From positions 62,001-126,000 of the forward strand of contig JADKDV010000009.1 in the NCBI GenBank assembly GCA_016718315.1: a stretch of 64,000 nt of DNA, read 5' to 3'. This document shows positions 52,800 to 62,017 of this stretch, one piece after another (position 1 is the first letter of the stretch; every line of letters starts with the position of its first letter). The notes beneath the pieces were generated by a model. The model was not told the DNA's origin. It searched no databases and saw only the letters and a list, made by a program, of their open reading frames with translations. Made by a program: the position numbers and the translations under genes. Source of the DNA: Candidatus Obscuribacter sp. GTDB taxonomy: Bacteria; Cyanobacteriota; Vampirovibrionia; Obscuribacterales; Obscuribacteraceae.

Positions 52800-53828
52800 A
52801 TGATCTCGTTGCAAGCACTCAAAAGTGATAGCCCAATAAAACCCAAAGTCCTCAAAAAAGGCGACACAGTCGGCATTATTGCGCCATCGTCGCCGACTTT
52901 TGATGCTGGCAATCTGGAGTTTACGCTCAATTGGCTCAAGTCTCTGGGGCTTAAATACAAGCTTGGCAAGCATACTTTTGCCAGCTATAGCAGCTATGCC
53001 GGCAAAGACGAGCTAAGACTCGAGGATTTGCACACGTTTTTTGCCGACAAAGAGGTGCAGGCTGTCATGCCTCTGCGCGGTGGTGCCGGTGCATCAAGAC
53101 TTTTGCCGCATATTGATTTTGATTTGATCAAAGCTAATCCCAAAGCATTTGTCGGCTTTAGCGACATCACCGGGCTGCTCATCCCCATTTATCAAAATTG
53201 CAATTTGGTCACTTTTCACGGACCAACTCTCAATCTCATGTACGAAAACGCCTACACCCATAGCTATTGGCTAAAGGCAGTGATGAGCACCCAACCGATT
53301 GGTCTGATCACAGATCCCTCCGATAACGACCCCTGGGGGGCCGATTATCCGCCACCACGGATGGTTATAGCCGAGGGTAAGGGCTCTGGTCGGTTGACTG
53401 GCGGATGCCTCACTCTTATACGTGGACTGATGGGCACTCCCTACGAAATCGAGACTGACAATCGCATCGTCTTTATCGAAGACGTCGACGAAGAACCCCA
53501 CACAATGGATCGCATGCTGACTCAGCTTGTACTGGCTGGCAAATTTGCCAAAGCTCAAGGCATCATTGTCGGAGATTGCAGTGGTTGCAGACCTGGTGGC
53601 AGTAAGCGCAACGCTCTCACTCTCAATCATTCGCTGGAGACTGTCCTGAGAGAGCGTCTCGGCAATCTCGGTATACCAGTTGTCTATGGTATGAAAATTG
53701 GGCACACCATGGACAAATTGACTTTGCCTCTGGGCGTATTGGCTAATCTCAGTGCCACCAAAGGCGGTGTGCGTCTAAAACTTACAGAAGGAGCCTGTGG
53801 TGATAAAACCCCCGCACCTCAAAAGTAA
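52800..53828 (+). CDS. LD-carboxypeptidase (peptidase S66), intact copy
   Basis: A 342-residue S66 protein. The catalytic residues are in place: Ser121 in GFSD, Glu227 in FIEDVDE and His302 in GHTMDK. The family cleaves the L,D-bond of murein tetrapeptides (LdcA), or hydrolyses microcin C (MccF). No signal peptide, so cytoplasmic. Starts at ATG. The next gene overlaps by 32 nt and is a diverged paralog. Confidence 0.9.
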   Translation: MISLQALKSDSPIKPKVLKKGDTVGIIAPSSPTFDAGNLEFTLNWLKSLGLKYKLGKHTFASYSSYAGKDELRLEDLHTFFADKEVQAVMPLRGGAGASRLLPHIDFDLIKANPKAFVGFSDITGLLIPIYQNCNLVTFHGPTLNLMYENAYTHSYWLKAVMSTQPIGLITDPSDNDPWGADYPPPRMVIAEGKGSGRLTGGCLTLIRGLMGTPYEIETDNRIVFIEDVDEEPHTMDRMLTQLVLAGKFAKAQGIIVGDCSGCRPGGSKRNALTLNHSLETVLRERLGNLGIPVVYGMKIGHTMDKLTLPLGVLANLSATKGGVRLKLTEGACGDKTPAPQK

Positions 53829-54729
53829 AGACAAAGTCGCCCTGATTGCTCCCGGTAGCCGTCCAGCCAAGCCCTCGGACGTCAAACGGGCTGAGACTAT
53901 CGTGGCTGAAATGGGCTTTACCCCTGTAGTCGGCAAGCATGTATTAAATACTCATGGCTTTATGGCGGGCACCGATAGTGAGCGTCTGGCCGACTTAAAC
54001 CGCGCCATTATGGACGATAGCATCCGCGCAATCTGGTGTCTTACTGGTGGCTATGGCACATTGCCGCTTTTGCCTTCTTTGCCATATCAGGAGTTTGAGC
54101 AGTCTCCAAAAATTGTTATGGGAGCCGAGGACAATAGTCACCTCACACTGGCTCTTTATACTCGTACTAATGTAGTCACACTTTATGGACCAAATGCCGA
54201 TAGTGTCAAAAGCAAACAAGCCTTTGAGACTGTTAAAAGGTCTTTGACCCATGTAGATTATCCAGAGCTTGTTACTCACGATCCTGTACTTGAGCATTAT
54301 GCTTTTGTTGGTGTTGAAGGTAGTGGCAAGGGTCAGGTCCTGCCAGTCAATCTTACAGCGCTAATATCGCTCTTTGGCACTGAGTTTGAGCCGACTCTAG
54401 TGGGGCGTCTCTTGCTTATAGAGGACGCCAGGGAGCGCAATGATATCCTGGACCGCTGGTTTACCACACTCTATATCTCTGGCAAATTATCGAGCGTGGC
54501 GGCGCTGGCTCTTGGTCAACTCGATAATGTTGATAGCAGAGGCGCTAGCAATATGCTCTCGTTTGAAGAGCTCGTTTATGACCGTGTAGTGGAGATGGGT
54601 CTGCCCAGCTGTTTTGACTTGCCGTTTAATCAGACCGAGTCGGTTGTACCAGTGGGTATCTGGGGACAGCTCGAGGCCACCAGTCGCGGCGCTAAATTGA
54701 CTTATCTGGAGTCTGTGCTGAGTAAGTAA
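53797..54729 (+). CDS. S66 peptidase paralog lacking catalytic Ser and His
   Basis: A 310-residue S66-like protein starting at GTG with AAGGAG 5 nt upstream, overlapping the intact copy by 32 nt. The position of catalytic Ser is Glu111 (GAED instead of GFSD). The Glu is kept (Glu209, LIEDARE). The position of catalytic His is Asn278 (PFNQTES instead of GHTMDK). The rest of the fold is conserved (IAPGSRPA, CLTGGYG, LYGPN). So it is probably not a peptidase but may bind the same ligands or regulate the first copy. Confidence 0.85.
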   Translation: MVIKPPHLKSKDKVALIAPGSRPAKPSDVKRAETIVAEMGFTPVVGKHVLNTHGFMAGTDSERLADLNRAIMDDSIRAIWCLTGGYGTLPLLPSLPYQEFEQSPKIVMGAEDNSHLTLALYTRTNVVTLYGPNADSVKSKQAFETVKRSLTHVDYPELVTHDPVLEHYAFVGVEGSGKGQVLPVNLTALISLFGTEFEPTLVGRLLLIEDARERNDILDRWFTTLYISGKLSSVAALALGQLDNVDSRGASNMLSFEELVYDRVVEMGLPSCFDLPFNQTESVVPVGIWGQLEATSRGAKLTYLESVLSK

Positions 54730-54744
54730 CGTTTGCTGTCAAAC

Positions 54745-55779
54745 TTACTGTCGTTTTTTTACTTCTGCTTCTATTTCTTCCGGCGTAATTTGATTGACTT
54801 GCATGGGACCGGCACAGATTTCTCTCCAGGGCGCACCCTGTAAGGCTTGCCTGACTATTACTTCGAATACTTGTTGTCTGATACTGCCGATGGGTAGCTC
54901 AGAATCCTTCAATTGACTGGCTTTGCGATCTGTTTCTTCAAGGCTTTCTCTTATTCTGTGAGCCAGGATAAGCTGAGCATCGCTGGATAGTTTGTGATTG
55001 TCTGGTGCTGGTGTCTCCAGGTTTTGTAGCAAGTGCAAGCTAAAGCAGTAAGCCAGATCCAAATTGCCGCCACGTAAGTAGCGCTCTGATGATAGCCTGG
55101 CATACCAAGCCGCAGCCTCAGATGCTGGGGTGGTGGCGCTATTAACCATGCTGTTAAAGTCCTGGGCTTTACTGGCGTCACCGGCGAGCAATTGTCCTTC
55201 ATAGCGATACTGGCATTTTGCCTGACAAAGCTTGCAAGCACTCATTGGTCCGGTTACTTCATTCTGAAGAGCGGTAAAGTGCTCTTGCCACTGGCGCATA
55301 GCCGGCATATTGAGTCGACCATCCGAGTCATTTGGGATAAAGACTCTGGATATTAGTTTGTACCAGCTCTCTTTGAGCATCTCTTCTTGTGCGGTTTGCC
55401 AGTTATAGAGACGACCTTTCTCTTCGTAATATCGATCAGTACAAAGACTCACTGCGCACCACAGGAGGTGCTCCTCTGAGCCTTCGTATGTTTTATCTAC
55501 CAGTACCTTAGCCGTTTGGGCAAGGGCGACTTTGAAATTGATCAGTTGCTCCATATCTTTGGAGGCATTGAGCACATACTCCACGAAGCAATTGTAAAAC
55601 TGCGGAGTTTCGCAAAGAGCTGAGCTATGGCGATAAACGTAATCGCTAAAGGCTTCTGGTTTGTATTTTGCTCCGGGTGAGCTGGCTAGAGTGTCTTTGT
55701 CGATGGCAAAATCGACTCCACAAATAGGACAGTATTTCCAGTCGGCTTCCATGCGTTTGTGGCAATTTTTGCACTTCAT
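54745..55779 (-). CDS. Zinc-ribbon protein with long helical domain
   Basis: A 344-residue protein. N-terminal zinc ribbon (CKNC...CPIC, residues 3-22). The rest is helical with several cysteine pairs in the middle (CKLCQAKC, about 180-187) that could hold another metal. No family recognised. It is transcribed alone, opposite to the S66 genes. The first CxxC/CxxC unit is of the type used for protein or nucleic acid binding. Confidence 0.65.
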   Translation of the reverse strand: MKCKNCHKRMEADWKYCPICGVDFAIDKDTLASSPGAKYKPEAFSDYVYRHSSALCETPQFYNCFVEYVLNASKDMEQLINFKVALAQTAKVLVDKTYEGSEEHLLWCAVSLCTDRYYEEKGRLYNWQTAQEEMLKESWYKLISRVFIPNDSDGRLNMPAMRQWQEHFTALQNEVTGPMSACKLCQAKCQYRYEGQLLAGDASKAQDFNSMVNSATTPASEAAAWYARLSSERYLRGGNLDLAYCFSLHLLQNLETPAPDNHKLSSDAQLILAHRIRESLEETDRKASQLKDSELPIGSIRQQVFEVIVRQALQGAPWREICAGPMQVNQITPEEIEAEVKKRQ

Positions 55780-55872
55780 AGCTTCGTCCCCTACTACTGG
55801 ATGGCTATATACCCGACGTTTGAGAGATGGGATCTATTCCAAAGGCAAAATGCTTTGAGGTGCCGGTAGATT

Positions 55873-55928
55873 AATTCCTCTCGAATTGAGAGGAATTTGG
55901 TTGCGAATTTCCTCTCAATCTGAGAGGA
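55873..55928 (+). promoter_or_regulatory. Two tandem palindromes, likely HigA operators
   Basis: Two copies of the pattern CCTCTC-5 nt-GAGAGG: the first perfect over 10-bp arms (55873-55882 and 55888-55897), the second over 7-bp arms (55910-55916 and 55922-55928). Their centres are 34 bp apart, about three helical turns, just before the toxin start. Toxin-antitoxin operons are usually autoregulated at such sites. Confidence 0.8.
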
Positions 55929-55954
55929 TGGTTTTGTGAGACGGTGGGAAAAAG

Positions 55955-56239
55955 GTGGAGATACTCAATTCCAGGGCTATTAAGCAATTTATACAGTTAC
56001 ACGCTGAAGCAGAGGCTCCTCTCAATGATTGGGTAACCAAAGTAAGGGCAGCTCAGTGGAAGAGTAACGCGGATGTTCAGCGGACTTTCAATAGGGCTGA
56101 TCATCTAGGCGACCAGAAATTTGTCTTCAATATTGGTGGCAACAATTTTCGCATGGCGGCGATGGTGCGGATAGAAAACGAAAAGGTTTACGTCCTGAAG
56201 CTAATGACTCACTCAGAATATGACAGGGAGAAATTCTGA
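55955..56239 (+). CDS. higB: HigB family toxin (type II TA)
   Basis: A 94-residue protein starting at GTG, with GGGAAAAAGGTG context. HigB_toxin family features: LNSRAIKQFIQLHAEAEAPL, ADVQRTFNRADHLG, VFNIGGNNFRM and HSEYD at the C-terminus. RelE-fold mRNA interferase acting on ribosome-bound transcripts. Its stop overlaps the ATG of higA (TGATG). Toxin-first order is typical of the higBA family. Confidence 0.93.
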   Translation: MEILNSRAIKQFIQLHAEAEAPLNDWVTKVRAAQWKSNADVQRTFNRADHLGDQKFVFNIGGNNFRMAAMVRIENEKVYVLKLMTHSEYDREKF

Positions 56240-56655
56240 TGGTTACCGAAAAATACAAGGCTCTAGTTGAGCGCTTTCCCCTCGTGCCAATCAGAAGCGA
56301 TGACCATCTAGATCAGGCTCATGAAGTGGCTCAACTCTTGATGATGAGAGAAGAACCGTTGTCTTTTGATGAGAGAGAATATTTGGAAGTATTGCTCAGT
56401 GAGATTGGCAAATATGAAAAGAAGCACCACGACTTAGTTGTCCAAGACTTGGCGCCAAATGTACTTTTGCAGTCTCTGATGAAGGACCATGGTCTGAAGC
56501 AAGTTGACATTCAAGCCATACTAGGAGTCAATTCTTCCGGTGTTATAAGTGAGATTGTAAGTGGTAAAAGAGAGCTGACAAAAGAGCATTGTGTCAAACT
56601 CGGCAATCATTTCAAATTGACTCCTGCTGCGTTTCTTCCTAGGCTTGTTGTTTAG
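56239..56655 (+). CDS. higA: HigA-type antitoxin with XRE helix-turn-helix
   Basis: A 138-residue protein. The N-terminal 80 residues bind the toxin in this family. The C-terminal helix-turn-helix (about 82-130) reads LLQSLMKDHGLKQVDIQAIL and SSGVISEIVSGKRELTKEHC. It neutralises HigB and represses the operon via the palindromes at 55873-55928. Confidence 0.92.
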   Translation: MVTEKYKALVERFPLVPIRSDDHLDQAHEVAQLLMMREEPLSFDEREYLEVLLSEIGKYEKKHHDLVVQDLAPNVLLQSLMKDHGLKQVDIQAILGVNSSGVISEIVSGKRELTKEHCVKLGNHFKLTPAAFLPRLVV

Positions 56656-56726
56656 GCGGACCCTGCGGACTTGCGATTTTTGGATGACATAAATGGCAAG
56701 ATTAAAGCAGCAAAGGCAAAATCTAA

Positions 56727-57968
56727 CTAACCCTTAAAGCCAAATTGATTGGCTTTGGCTGTATCTTTGACTGCTTGTGATTTTAGTCCGAGCTTGTTGT
56801 TGGCAAAAGCACGGTAAAAATAAGCCTCGCCATTGTCGCTGTCTATCTCGATTACTTGAGTGGCGTCAACAATTGCTTTGGCATAACGGCCAAGCTCGTT
56901 ATAGAGTCTAGCCCTACGCAGATAGCTATACTGATCATCTGGATTGTATTTAATTGCCCGGCTATAGGCTCTCAGCGCCCGGTCAAATTGTTTTAGACCT
57001 ACTTCGGCATCTCCCAGATAGGAGTAAGCTTCGCTGTTTTCGGGGTCGATAGCAAGGGCTTCTTTGATATCGAGGCGGGCTTTGAGATAGTCACCCTGCA
57101 ACACATAGACATAGGCTCTGGCTGCCCAGGTGTCTGGATAATTGGGCAACTTTTCCACCAGTTGGTTGGCTAGTGTCATCGCTTCATCCAGGAAGTTATT
57201 TTGCTCAAGGGCATCTATCAAGATTAGCTTTGCTTCGAGCTGATCCGGGTTTGCCGCCAGTGCTTCTCTGGCCACCACTAGATATTGTTTGAGGTCGCCA
57301 GCGAGTCTCTGGGCTTTTGATCTTTGATCGTATATTTCGGCGTCGGCTTCTTTTAGCTCTAATAGATTATTTAAATCGCTTATGGCCATTGGCGCATAGC
57401 GTTTTTGATCAAGAGCCAGACACGCTGAGGCTCTTTGTTTGAGAGATGGGATATGTCTGGGGGCGGCGTTTAAAATTTTGGTGGTGTCTTCGATTATTTT
57501 GACTAATTCGTCGGTATCATCGGTGATGCTTGTGGAGTTAAGCACACGCATATCAAAGCTAAAATCAATCCTGGGCAGACCGACTGTGGCCGGCGGAGCC
57601 GGCAGCGGCGATGCCTGTCTCATGGTCTCCAGCATACGATTGTCGTATTGTTTATTGCCGGAGCTTTCCAGGACTTCTAGATTTTTGATGGCGCCTGAGC
57701 GATCTATGCTAAATGTGACCGAGCCTGAGCGGTCGTGGATAGACTCGCCTTTGCTCTCAGGTAGCCATTTTGCTTTGACGTGCTCTTGTAAGTCGCGCAA
57801 ATATTTGCGCAATGTGGCGGAGCGGTGCACTGCATTATTGCCGCTTGTGGATTTTTCTTTGCGCGTGCCTTCTTCGCTACTCTCTTGAGAGCAGCCTGCC
57901 ATGACAATTGGCACACTGAGAGAGAGTGTCAGGCAAATAATCGAGCGCAATATTGGGGATGCCGGCAT
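56727..57968 (-). CDS. Lipoprotein with TonB-C-like domain and TPR repeats
   Basis: A 413-residue protein. Lipobox MAGC (residues about 22-25). Residues about 50-145 are TonB C-terminal-like (KAKWLPESK, GSVTFSIDRSGAIKNLEVLESSG, YDNRMLETMRQASPLP). Residues about 160-410 contain TPR units (AYSYLGDAEVGLKQFDRALRAYSRAIKYNP and others). The TonB-C-type unit here lacks the N-terminal TonB helix, so it is an independent domain on a lipoprotein. It is probably an outer-membrane scaffold. It is 15 bp from nnr. Confidence 0.82.
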   Translation of the reverse strand: MPASPILRSIICLTLSLSVPIVMAGCSQESSEEGTRKEKSTSGNNAVHRSATLRKYLRDLQEHVKAKWLPESKGESIHDRSGSVTFSIDRSGAIKNLEVLESSGNKQYDNRMLETMRQASPLPAPPATVGLPRIDFSFDMRVLNSTSITDDTDELVKIIEDTTKILNAAPRHIPSLKQRASACLALDQKRYAPMAISDLNNLLELKEADAEIYDQRSKAQRLAGDLKQYLVVAREALAANPDQLEAKLILIDALEQNNFLDEAMTLANQLVEKLPNYPDTWAARAYVYVLQGDYLKARLDIKEALAIDPENSEAYSYLGDAEVGLKQFDRALRAYSRAIKYNPDDQYSYLRRARLYNELGRYAKAIVDATQVIEIDSDNGEAYFYRAFANNKLGLKSQAVKDTAKANQFGFKG

Positions 57969-57983
57969 GGAGATATCACAATA

Positions 57984-59672
57984 CTAGAGAGTAGAGACTG
58001 ACTGAGCCAGGCGCTGCTCCAGGTAGGACAACTCACCGGCGTGCACTGAGCCCATCGCTTGCGGGATATAGTCACAGATATCGCCAGCGACCATGAGCTG
58101 TGAGAGACCAGCTAAGACTATGTCATCTTGTTGCTTGAGACTATTGTGGCGCTGCAAAGCTAAATCGCCAGCCCGTCCATGGATATAGACACCGCTTATG
58201 GCCGCATCAAAGGGCGAGAGTCCTTGCGCCAGTAAACCGCCGATGATACCAGAGAGGACATCGCCTGCTCCGGCTGTGGACATACCAGAGTTACCGGTAG
58301 GATTGATATAGAGTGTGCCGTCATGGCTTGCTACCAGTGAGTAGGCGCCTTTGAGCACCACTGTGCAGCCAAATTTTTCGGCGGCAGTAAGTACTGCACT
58401 GATGCGATCGTGCAAAATTTCATCTACAGATATATCGAGCAAACGTGACAGCTCTTTGGGATGAGGCGTGAGGACAAAGTTGTTACCATTGGTCAATTTG
58501 TCTGGATGCTTGGAGAGAGCGTTGAGCCCATCGGCATCGAGCAAGCAGGGCTTGTCGATTTGATCGAGCAGGCTTAGTACTAGGTTGACGGTGTCTTGAT
58601 TCTGCGACATGCCACAGCCCAGTACCACTGCCTTGCAGCTTTCTACTAGACGCAGGATCTCTGGTAGAGACTCGGAGCTGATTGTCTGAGCTGAGGTCTC
58701 AGATAGTGGTCTGTAGACTATTTCGTTTGGTGGCAGACCGATGATAAGCGAGCGTGCTGTAGCTAGATAGGATAGTCCAGCTCCTACTTTTAGAGCGCTG
58801 ACACTAGCTAGCACACCAGAGCCGGACATGCCCAGGCTGCCAGCGATTGTAAGTAAATTGCCAAAGGTGCCTTTATTGGAGTCGGTGGGACGCAGTGGCA
58901 GGACCCCTTGCACTGCACCACAGGTAGTGACAAAGAGGCTGGGGTATTCGCTGTAGTCTTTGCCCTGAATATCGACGCTGGGCTCAGTAAAATCAGGCAG
59001 TCCGATATCGACGAGACTGAGTTCACCGGCGTATTCAGCACCGGGATAGTTTAAAAAGCCTGGCTTTAAAAAGCCAAAAGTGACTGTGCCATCGGCGCGC
59101 ACTGCTGTGCCCATGACCTGACCATTGTCACTATTGATGCCGCTGGGGATATCGACTGCCAGTACTGGCTTGGCGCTGTTGTTGATAGCGTCGATTACTT
59201 TGCGGTGGATGCCTTCTACAGGTCTAGATAGACCTGTACCAAATATGGCATCTACTAATATAGATGCGCTAGATGTAATTGAGTTTAGCGCTTCATCGAG
59301 ATCATCGTCTTCGCCCAGTGATACTACTTCCACAGCCAGTGATTCGAGGATGGTGCGATTGGCGCGGGCTTCGGCTGATGTCATCTCGCCTTCGCCGACA
59401 ATAAAAACAGAGGCTGGCACACCCCAGAGATTGAGATAGCGAGCGATAACCAGTCCATCACCGCCGTTATTGCCCAGTCCAGCAAATACAGCCACATGAC
59501 CGGGGTTAAGATTCCATAGATTGAGTGCACAGTGGGCAGCAGCACGTCCGGCAATTTCCATCAGGACCTGACCCCAGTTGACCTGGGTGGAGTCACTCAC
59601 TGATTTGATCCATGTTGCTTCGAGCGCTCTTATCTGGCTTGTGGTGGGCACTCTCAGATTGCTAATTGCCAT
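57984..59672 (-). CDS. nnr: Bifunctional NAD(P)H-hydrate repair enzyme (epimerase + ADP-dependent dehydratase)
   Basis: A 562-residue protein. N-terminal YjeF_N epimerase (about 1-220) with GNNGGDGLVIARYL and DAIFGTGL. C-terminal carbohydrate kinase-like dehydratase (about 245-545) with GTFGNLLTIAGSLGMSGSG, LTPHPKELSRLL, LKGAYSLV and the catalytic GNSGMSTAGAGDVLSGIIGG. It repairs NADHX and NADPHX. Both halves look intact. Confidence 0.95.
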   Translation of the reverse strand: MAISNLRVPTTSQIRALEATWIKSVSDSTQVNWGQVLMEIAGRAAAHCALNLWNLNPGHVAVFAGLGNNGGDGLVIARYLNLWGVPASVFIVGEGEMTSAEARANRTILESLAVEVVSLGEDDDLDEALNSITSSASILVDAIFGTGLSRPVEGIHRKVIDAINNSAKPVLAVDIPSGINSDNGQVMGTAVRADGTVTFGFLKPGFLNYPGAEYAGELSLVDIGLPDFTEPSVDIQGKDYSEYPSLFVTTCGAVQGVLPLRPTDSNKGTFGNLLTIAGSLGMSGSGVLASVSALKVGAGLSYLATARSLIIGLPPNEIVYRPLSETSAQTISSESLPEILRLVESCKAVVLGCGMSQNQDTVNLVLSLLDQIDKPCLLDADGLNALSKHPDKLTNGNNFVLTPHPKELSRLLDISVDEILHDRISAVLTAAEKFGCTVVLKGAYSLVASHDGTLYINPTGNSGMSTAGAGDVLSGIIGGLLAQGLSPFDAAISGVYIHGRAGDLALQRHNSLKQQDDIVLAGLSQLMVAGDICDYIPQAMGSVHAGELSYLEQRLAQSVSTL

Positions 59673-59687
59673 TTTTTCTCTCTTTCT

Positions 59688-60650
59688 CTAGATTGTTTTA
59701 TCAACAAGGAAGCAGCGCACCACATGTCCGGGTGATTTTTCTTCCAGTGGCGGTATCGATGTCTCGCAGCTATCGACGCGTAATTTGCATCTATCGGCAA
59801 AGCGACAACCAGATGGTAACTGCGTCAAAGCCGGTGGTTGTCCGTCGATAGGCGTCAGTCTGTCGGTTTCTTCGCGCGGTATGCTCTGCATTAGTCCTAT
59901 GGTGTAGGGATGCTTGGGATTTTTAAATAGCTCATGCACTGTGGCGTATTCGACTACCGAGCCTGCATACATAACAGCCACTGTGTCGCACATCTCAGCG
60001 ACCACACCAAGATCGTGGGTGATAAGCACCACAGCTGTGCCGCGCTCTTTTTGGATTTCTCTTAAAAGGTCGAGTATTTGCGCCTGCACTGTGACATCAA
60101 GGGCGGTGGTAGGCTCGTCGGCAATCAGTAGCTCAGGCTCGCAAGCAAGAGCCATGGCGATCATGACGCGCTGACGCATACCGCCGCTAAACTGGTGCGG
60201 ATAGTCATCCACACGGCTCTTAGCCTCAGGGATGCGCACACTCTCCAGTACTTCGATGGCCTTTTGTCTGGCAGCTTTATGACCGAGCTTTTGATGCAGC
60301 TCTATCGCTTCTATTATTTGTGCGCCGACTGTATAGACAGGGTTGAGCGATGTCATCGGGTCTTGCGGGATAAGGGCGATGCGATTGCCTCTTACTGCGC
60401 GCATTTTGGACTCAGGTAGTTGTAAAAGGTCTACTCCGTCGAGGAGGATTTTGCCAGAGGCGATGCGTCCGGGTGGTGGGACAAGACGCAAAATCGAGAG
60501 AGATGTAATGGATTTGCCGCAGCCGGACTCGCCGACGATGCCAAGCACCTTGCCCTTGTCTACTGATAAGGTGACGTCATCTACGGCTCGAGCCACACCA
60601 CTGTGGGTGGGAAAGGTTGTTGCGAGGTTCTGGATTTCTAAAAGTGCCAT
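59688..60650 (-). CDS. Peptide-type ABC transporter ATP-binding protein, DppD/OppD-like
   Basis: A 320-residue ATPase. Walker A GESGCGKS (about 38-45), signature SGGMRQR (about 150-156), Walker B LLIADEPTTALD (about 174-185), His-loop ITHDLG. The C-terminal oligopeptide-type extension includes CRFADRCKLRVDSC with cysteines as in OppD/DppD. It probably serves the permease pair encoded at 33560-35466, though 24 kb apart, or another one outside the window. The partner DppF is not visible. Confidence 0.93.
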   Translation of the reverse strand: MALLEIQNLATTFPTHSGVARAVDDVTLSVDKGKVLGIVGESGCGKSITSLSILRLVPPPGRIASGKILLDGVDLLQLPESKMRAVRGNRIALIPQDPMTSLNPVYTVGAQIIEAIELHQKLGHKAARQKAIEVLESVRIPEAKSRVDDYPHQFSGGMRQRVMIAMALACEPELLIADEPTTALDVTVQAQILDLLREIQKERGTAVVLITHDLGVVAEMCDTVAVMYAGSVVEYATVHELFKNPKHPYTIGLMQSIPREETDRLTPIDGQPPALTQLPSGCRFADRCKLRVDSCETSIPPLEEKSPGHVVRCFLVDKTI

Positions 60651-60750
60651 GGTCCTTAGCTTGACATGCGGTAGCGTATTTCTGATGATTTTAGACTATT
60701 GTCCCTCTTGCCTCCCAGGTTTCGGGTATAAATAGGTAAGGAGGCGCTAA

Positions 60751-61104
60751 ATGTCTACAGATAGTTCTAATAACACCAGGGATATCTCGGTTTTGCAGCT
60801 CTTGACCAAACTGGTCAAAGAAACTGACAGGCTAGTCAGACTGGCTGATGATATCGATACCCATGCCAGCACTCCGCAGGCTAAGGCAGCGTTTAATCTA
60901 ATTGGCTCAGAGGTTAGCAATATCCTGGCCATCATGAAGTCATCGCTTGATCCTTTATATAGACTGTATGACCTGGATCCAGGTATGAAAAATCTGGACA
61001 GAAACAGGCGCAATGCCACTATTAAAGACTTTACGGCGGCATCAGAAGCCGACGATAGTTATGATGAGCAAGCCCTATGGGATGACATCAAAGCCAAAGA
61101 GTGA
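60751..61104 (+). CDS. Small helical hypothetical protein
   Basis: A 117-residue protein starting at ATG with AAGGAGG about 7 nt upstream. Soluble, helical and acidic, with a coiled-coil-like segment (LQLLTKLVKETDRLVRLADDI). No family known. Transcribed divergently from the OppD-like gene and convergently to the phosphatase. Confidence 0.65.
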   Translation: MSTDSSNNTRDISVLQLLTKLVKETDRLVRLADDIDTHASTPQAKAAFNLIGSEVSNILAIMKSSLDPLYRLYDLDPGMKNLDRNRRNATIKDFTAASEADDSYDEQALWDDIKAKE

Positions 61105-61114
61105 GTCTTTTGCT

Positions 61115-62017
61115 TTATTGAATTGCCTGGGTGGCTTGAGCTAGTTGACGCTGGCTCTGACGATTGTTTTCGTAGTTTGCCACCATTTTGCTGAGATTGC
61201 CAAACCAGGGTTTGAAATGGTGCTGGCGCATCTCGCTGTAGGCTTGTCTATAACTCCAGTGATCCTGGGTGATGCGCATGATACCGATAAGTAAGCCTGT
61301 GCGATCGGCGCCCTGACGGCAGTGCACATAGACTGGCTGATTGAGTGGATTGGTGGCGACATGCATAAACTGCGCCACTGTATTGATTGGTGGACAGCTA
61401 AAGGTCATCGGGATATGTACATAGTTAAGCCCCAGAGCCTTGGCATCGGCTTCTTCAGCCATGGTGCCGACTCCGGTCATGCGCAAGTCGATAATCGTTT
61501 TGACACCGTTTTGGGCAAGCTTTGCTACACCGGCTTTGCCCGGGGCTCCACCGCGCCAGATGTGTTGATTGACCAAGGCAAAGTTGGGGATTGCTTTAGC
61601 TAGCGCCGCTTTGTCAAACTGCGGCTCATGAGCTATCTCTGGATCATGCAAGGTTGACGCTTTGGCATCGTCGGCAGTGGCAGGCTCCTGGGTGGCTCGA
61701 GCAATAGCCTCTTTGTTGGCGGAGTTAAGCAAGGCTTGCTCAACTACCGGACCGTTGATAAATTCTGGAGCTTGTATTGGCTTGGTGCTGGCCTGGCGCA
61801 AAAACGCGGCGCGCTGACTGGCTCTTCTGGCGTCGAGCTGAGGTGTTTTGACCTCAAGGGCGCTCACTGGTGATGCAAACAAGACTGGCGTAGCGATAGA
61901 TGCAGCAGTTAGAACAAGAGAGACAAGACCTGTCTTGCGGGAGAGCAGGCTAGTCCTGTCTCTAGTATCAGATACGGTGCTGCTAGTTTTTACAGCTGTT
62001 GTCACTAATGCTTTCAT
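61115..62017 (-). CDS. Secreted dual-specificity-type protein phosphatase
   Basis: A 300-residue protein with an N-terminal signal peptide or anchor (about 32-52, after a long basic start). Residues about 140-290 form a cysteine-based phosphatase: LVNQHIWRGGAP, VKTIIDLRM and the active-site loop HCRQGADRTG (about 232-241, CX5R). General acid Asp is not clear. Related proteins in cyanobacteria and plants dephosphorylate glycans, phosphoinositides or proteins. Extracytoplasmic location is odd for a protein phosphatase and may mean another substrate. Confidence 0.82.
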   Translation of the reverse strand: MKALVTTAVKTSSTVSDTRDRTSLLSRKTGLVSLVLTAASIATPVLFASPVSALEVKTPQLDARRASQRAAFLRQASTKPIQAPEFINGPVVEQALLNSANKEAIARATQEPATADDAKASTLHDPEIAHEPQFDKAALAKAIPNFALVNQHIWRGGAPGKAGVAKLAQNGVKTIIDLRMTGVGTMAEEADAKALGLNYVHIPMTFSCPPINTVAQFMHVATNPLNQPVYVHCRQGADRTGLLIGIMRITQDHWSYRQAYSEMRQHHFKPWFGNLSKMVANYENNRQSQRQLAQATQAIQ

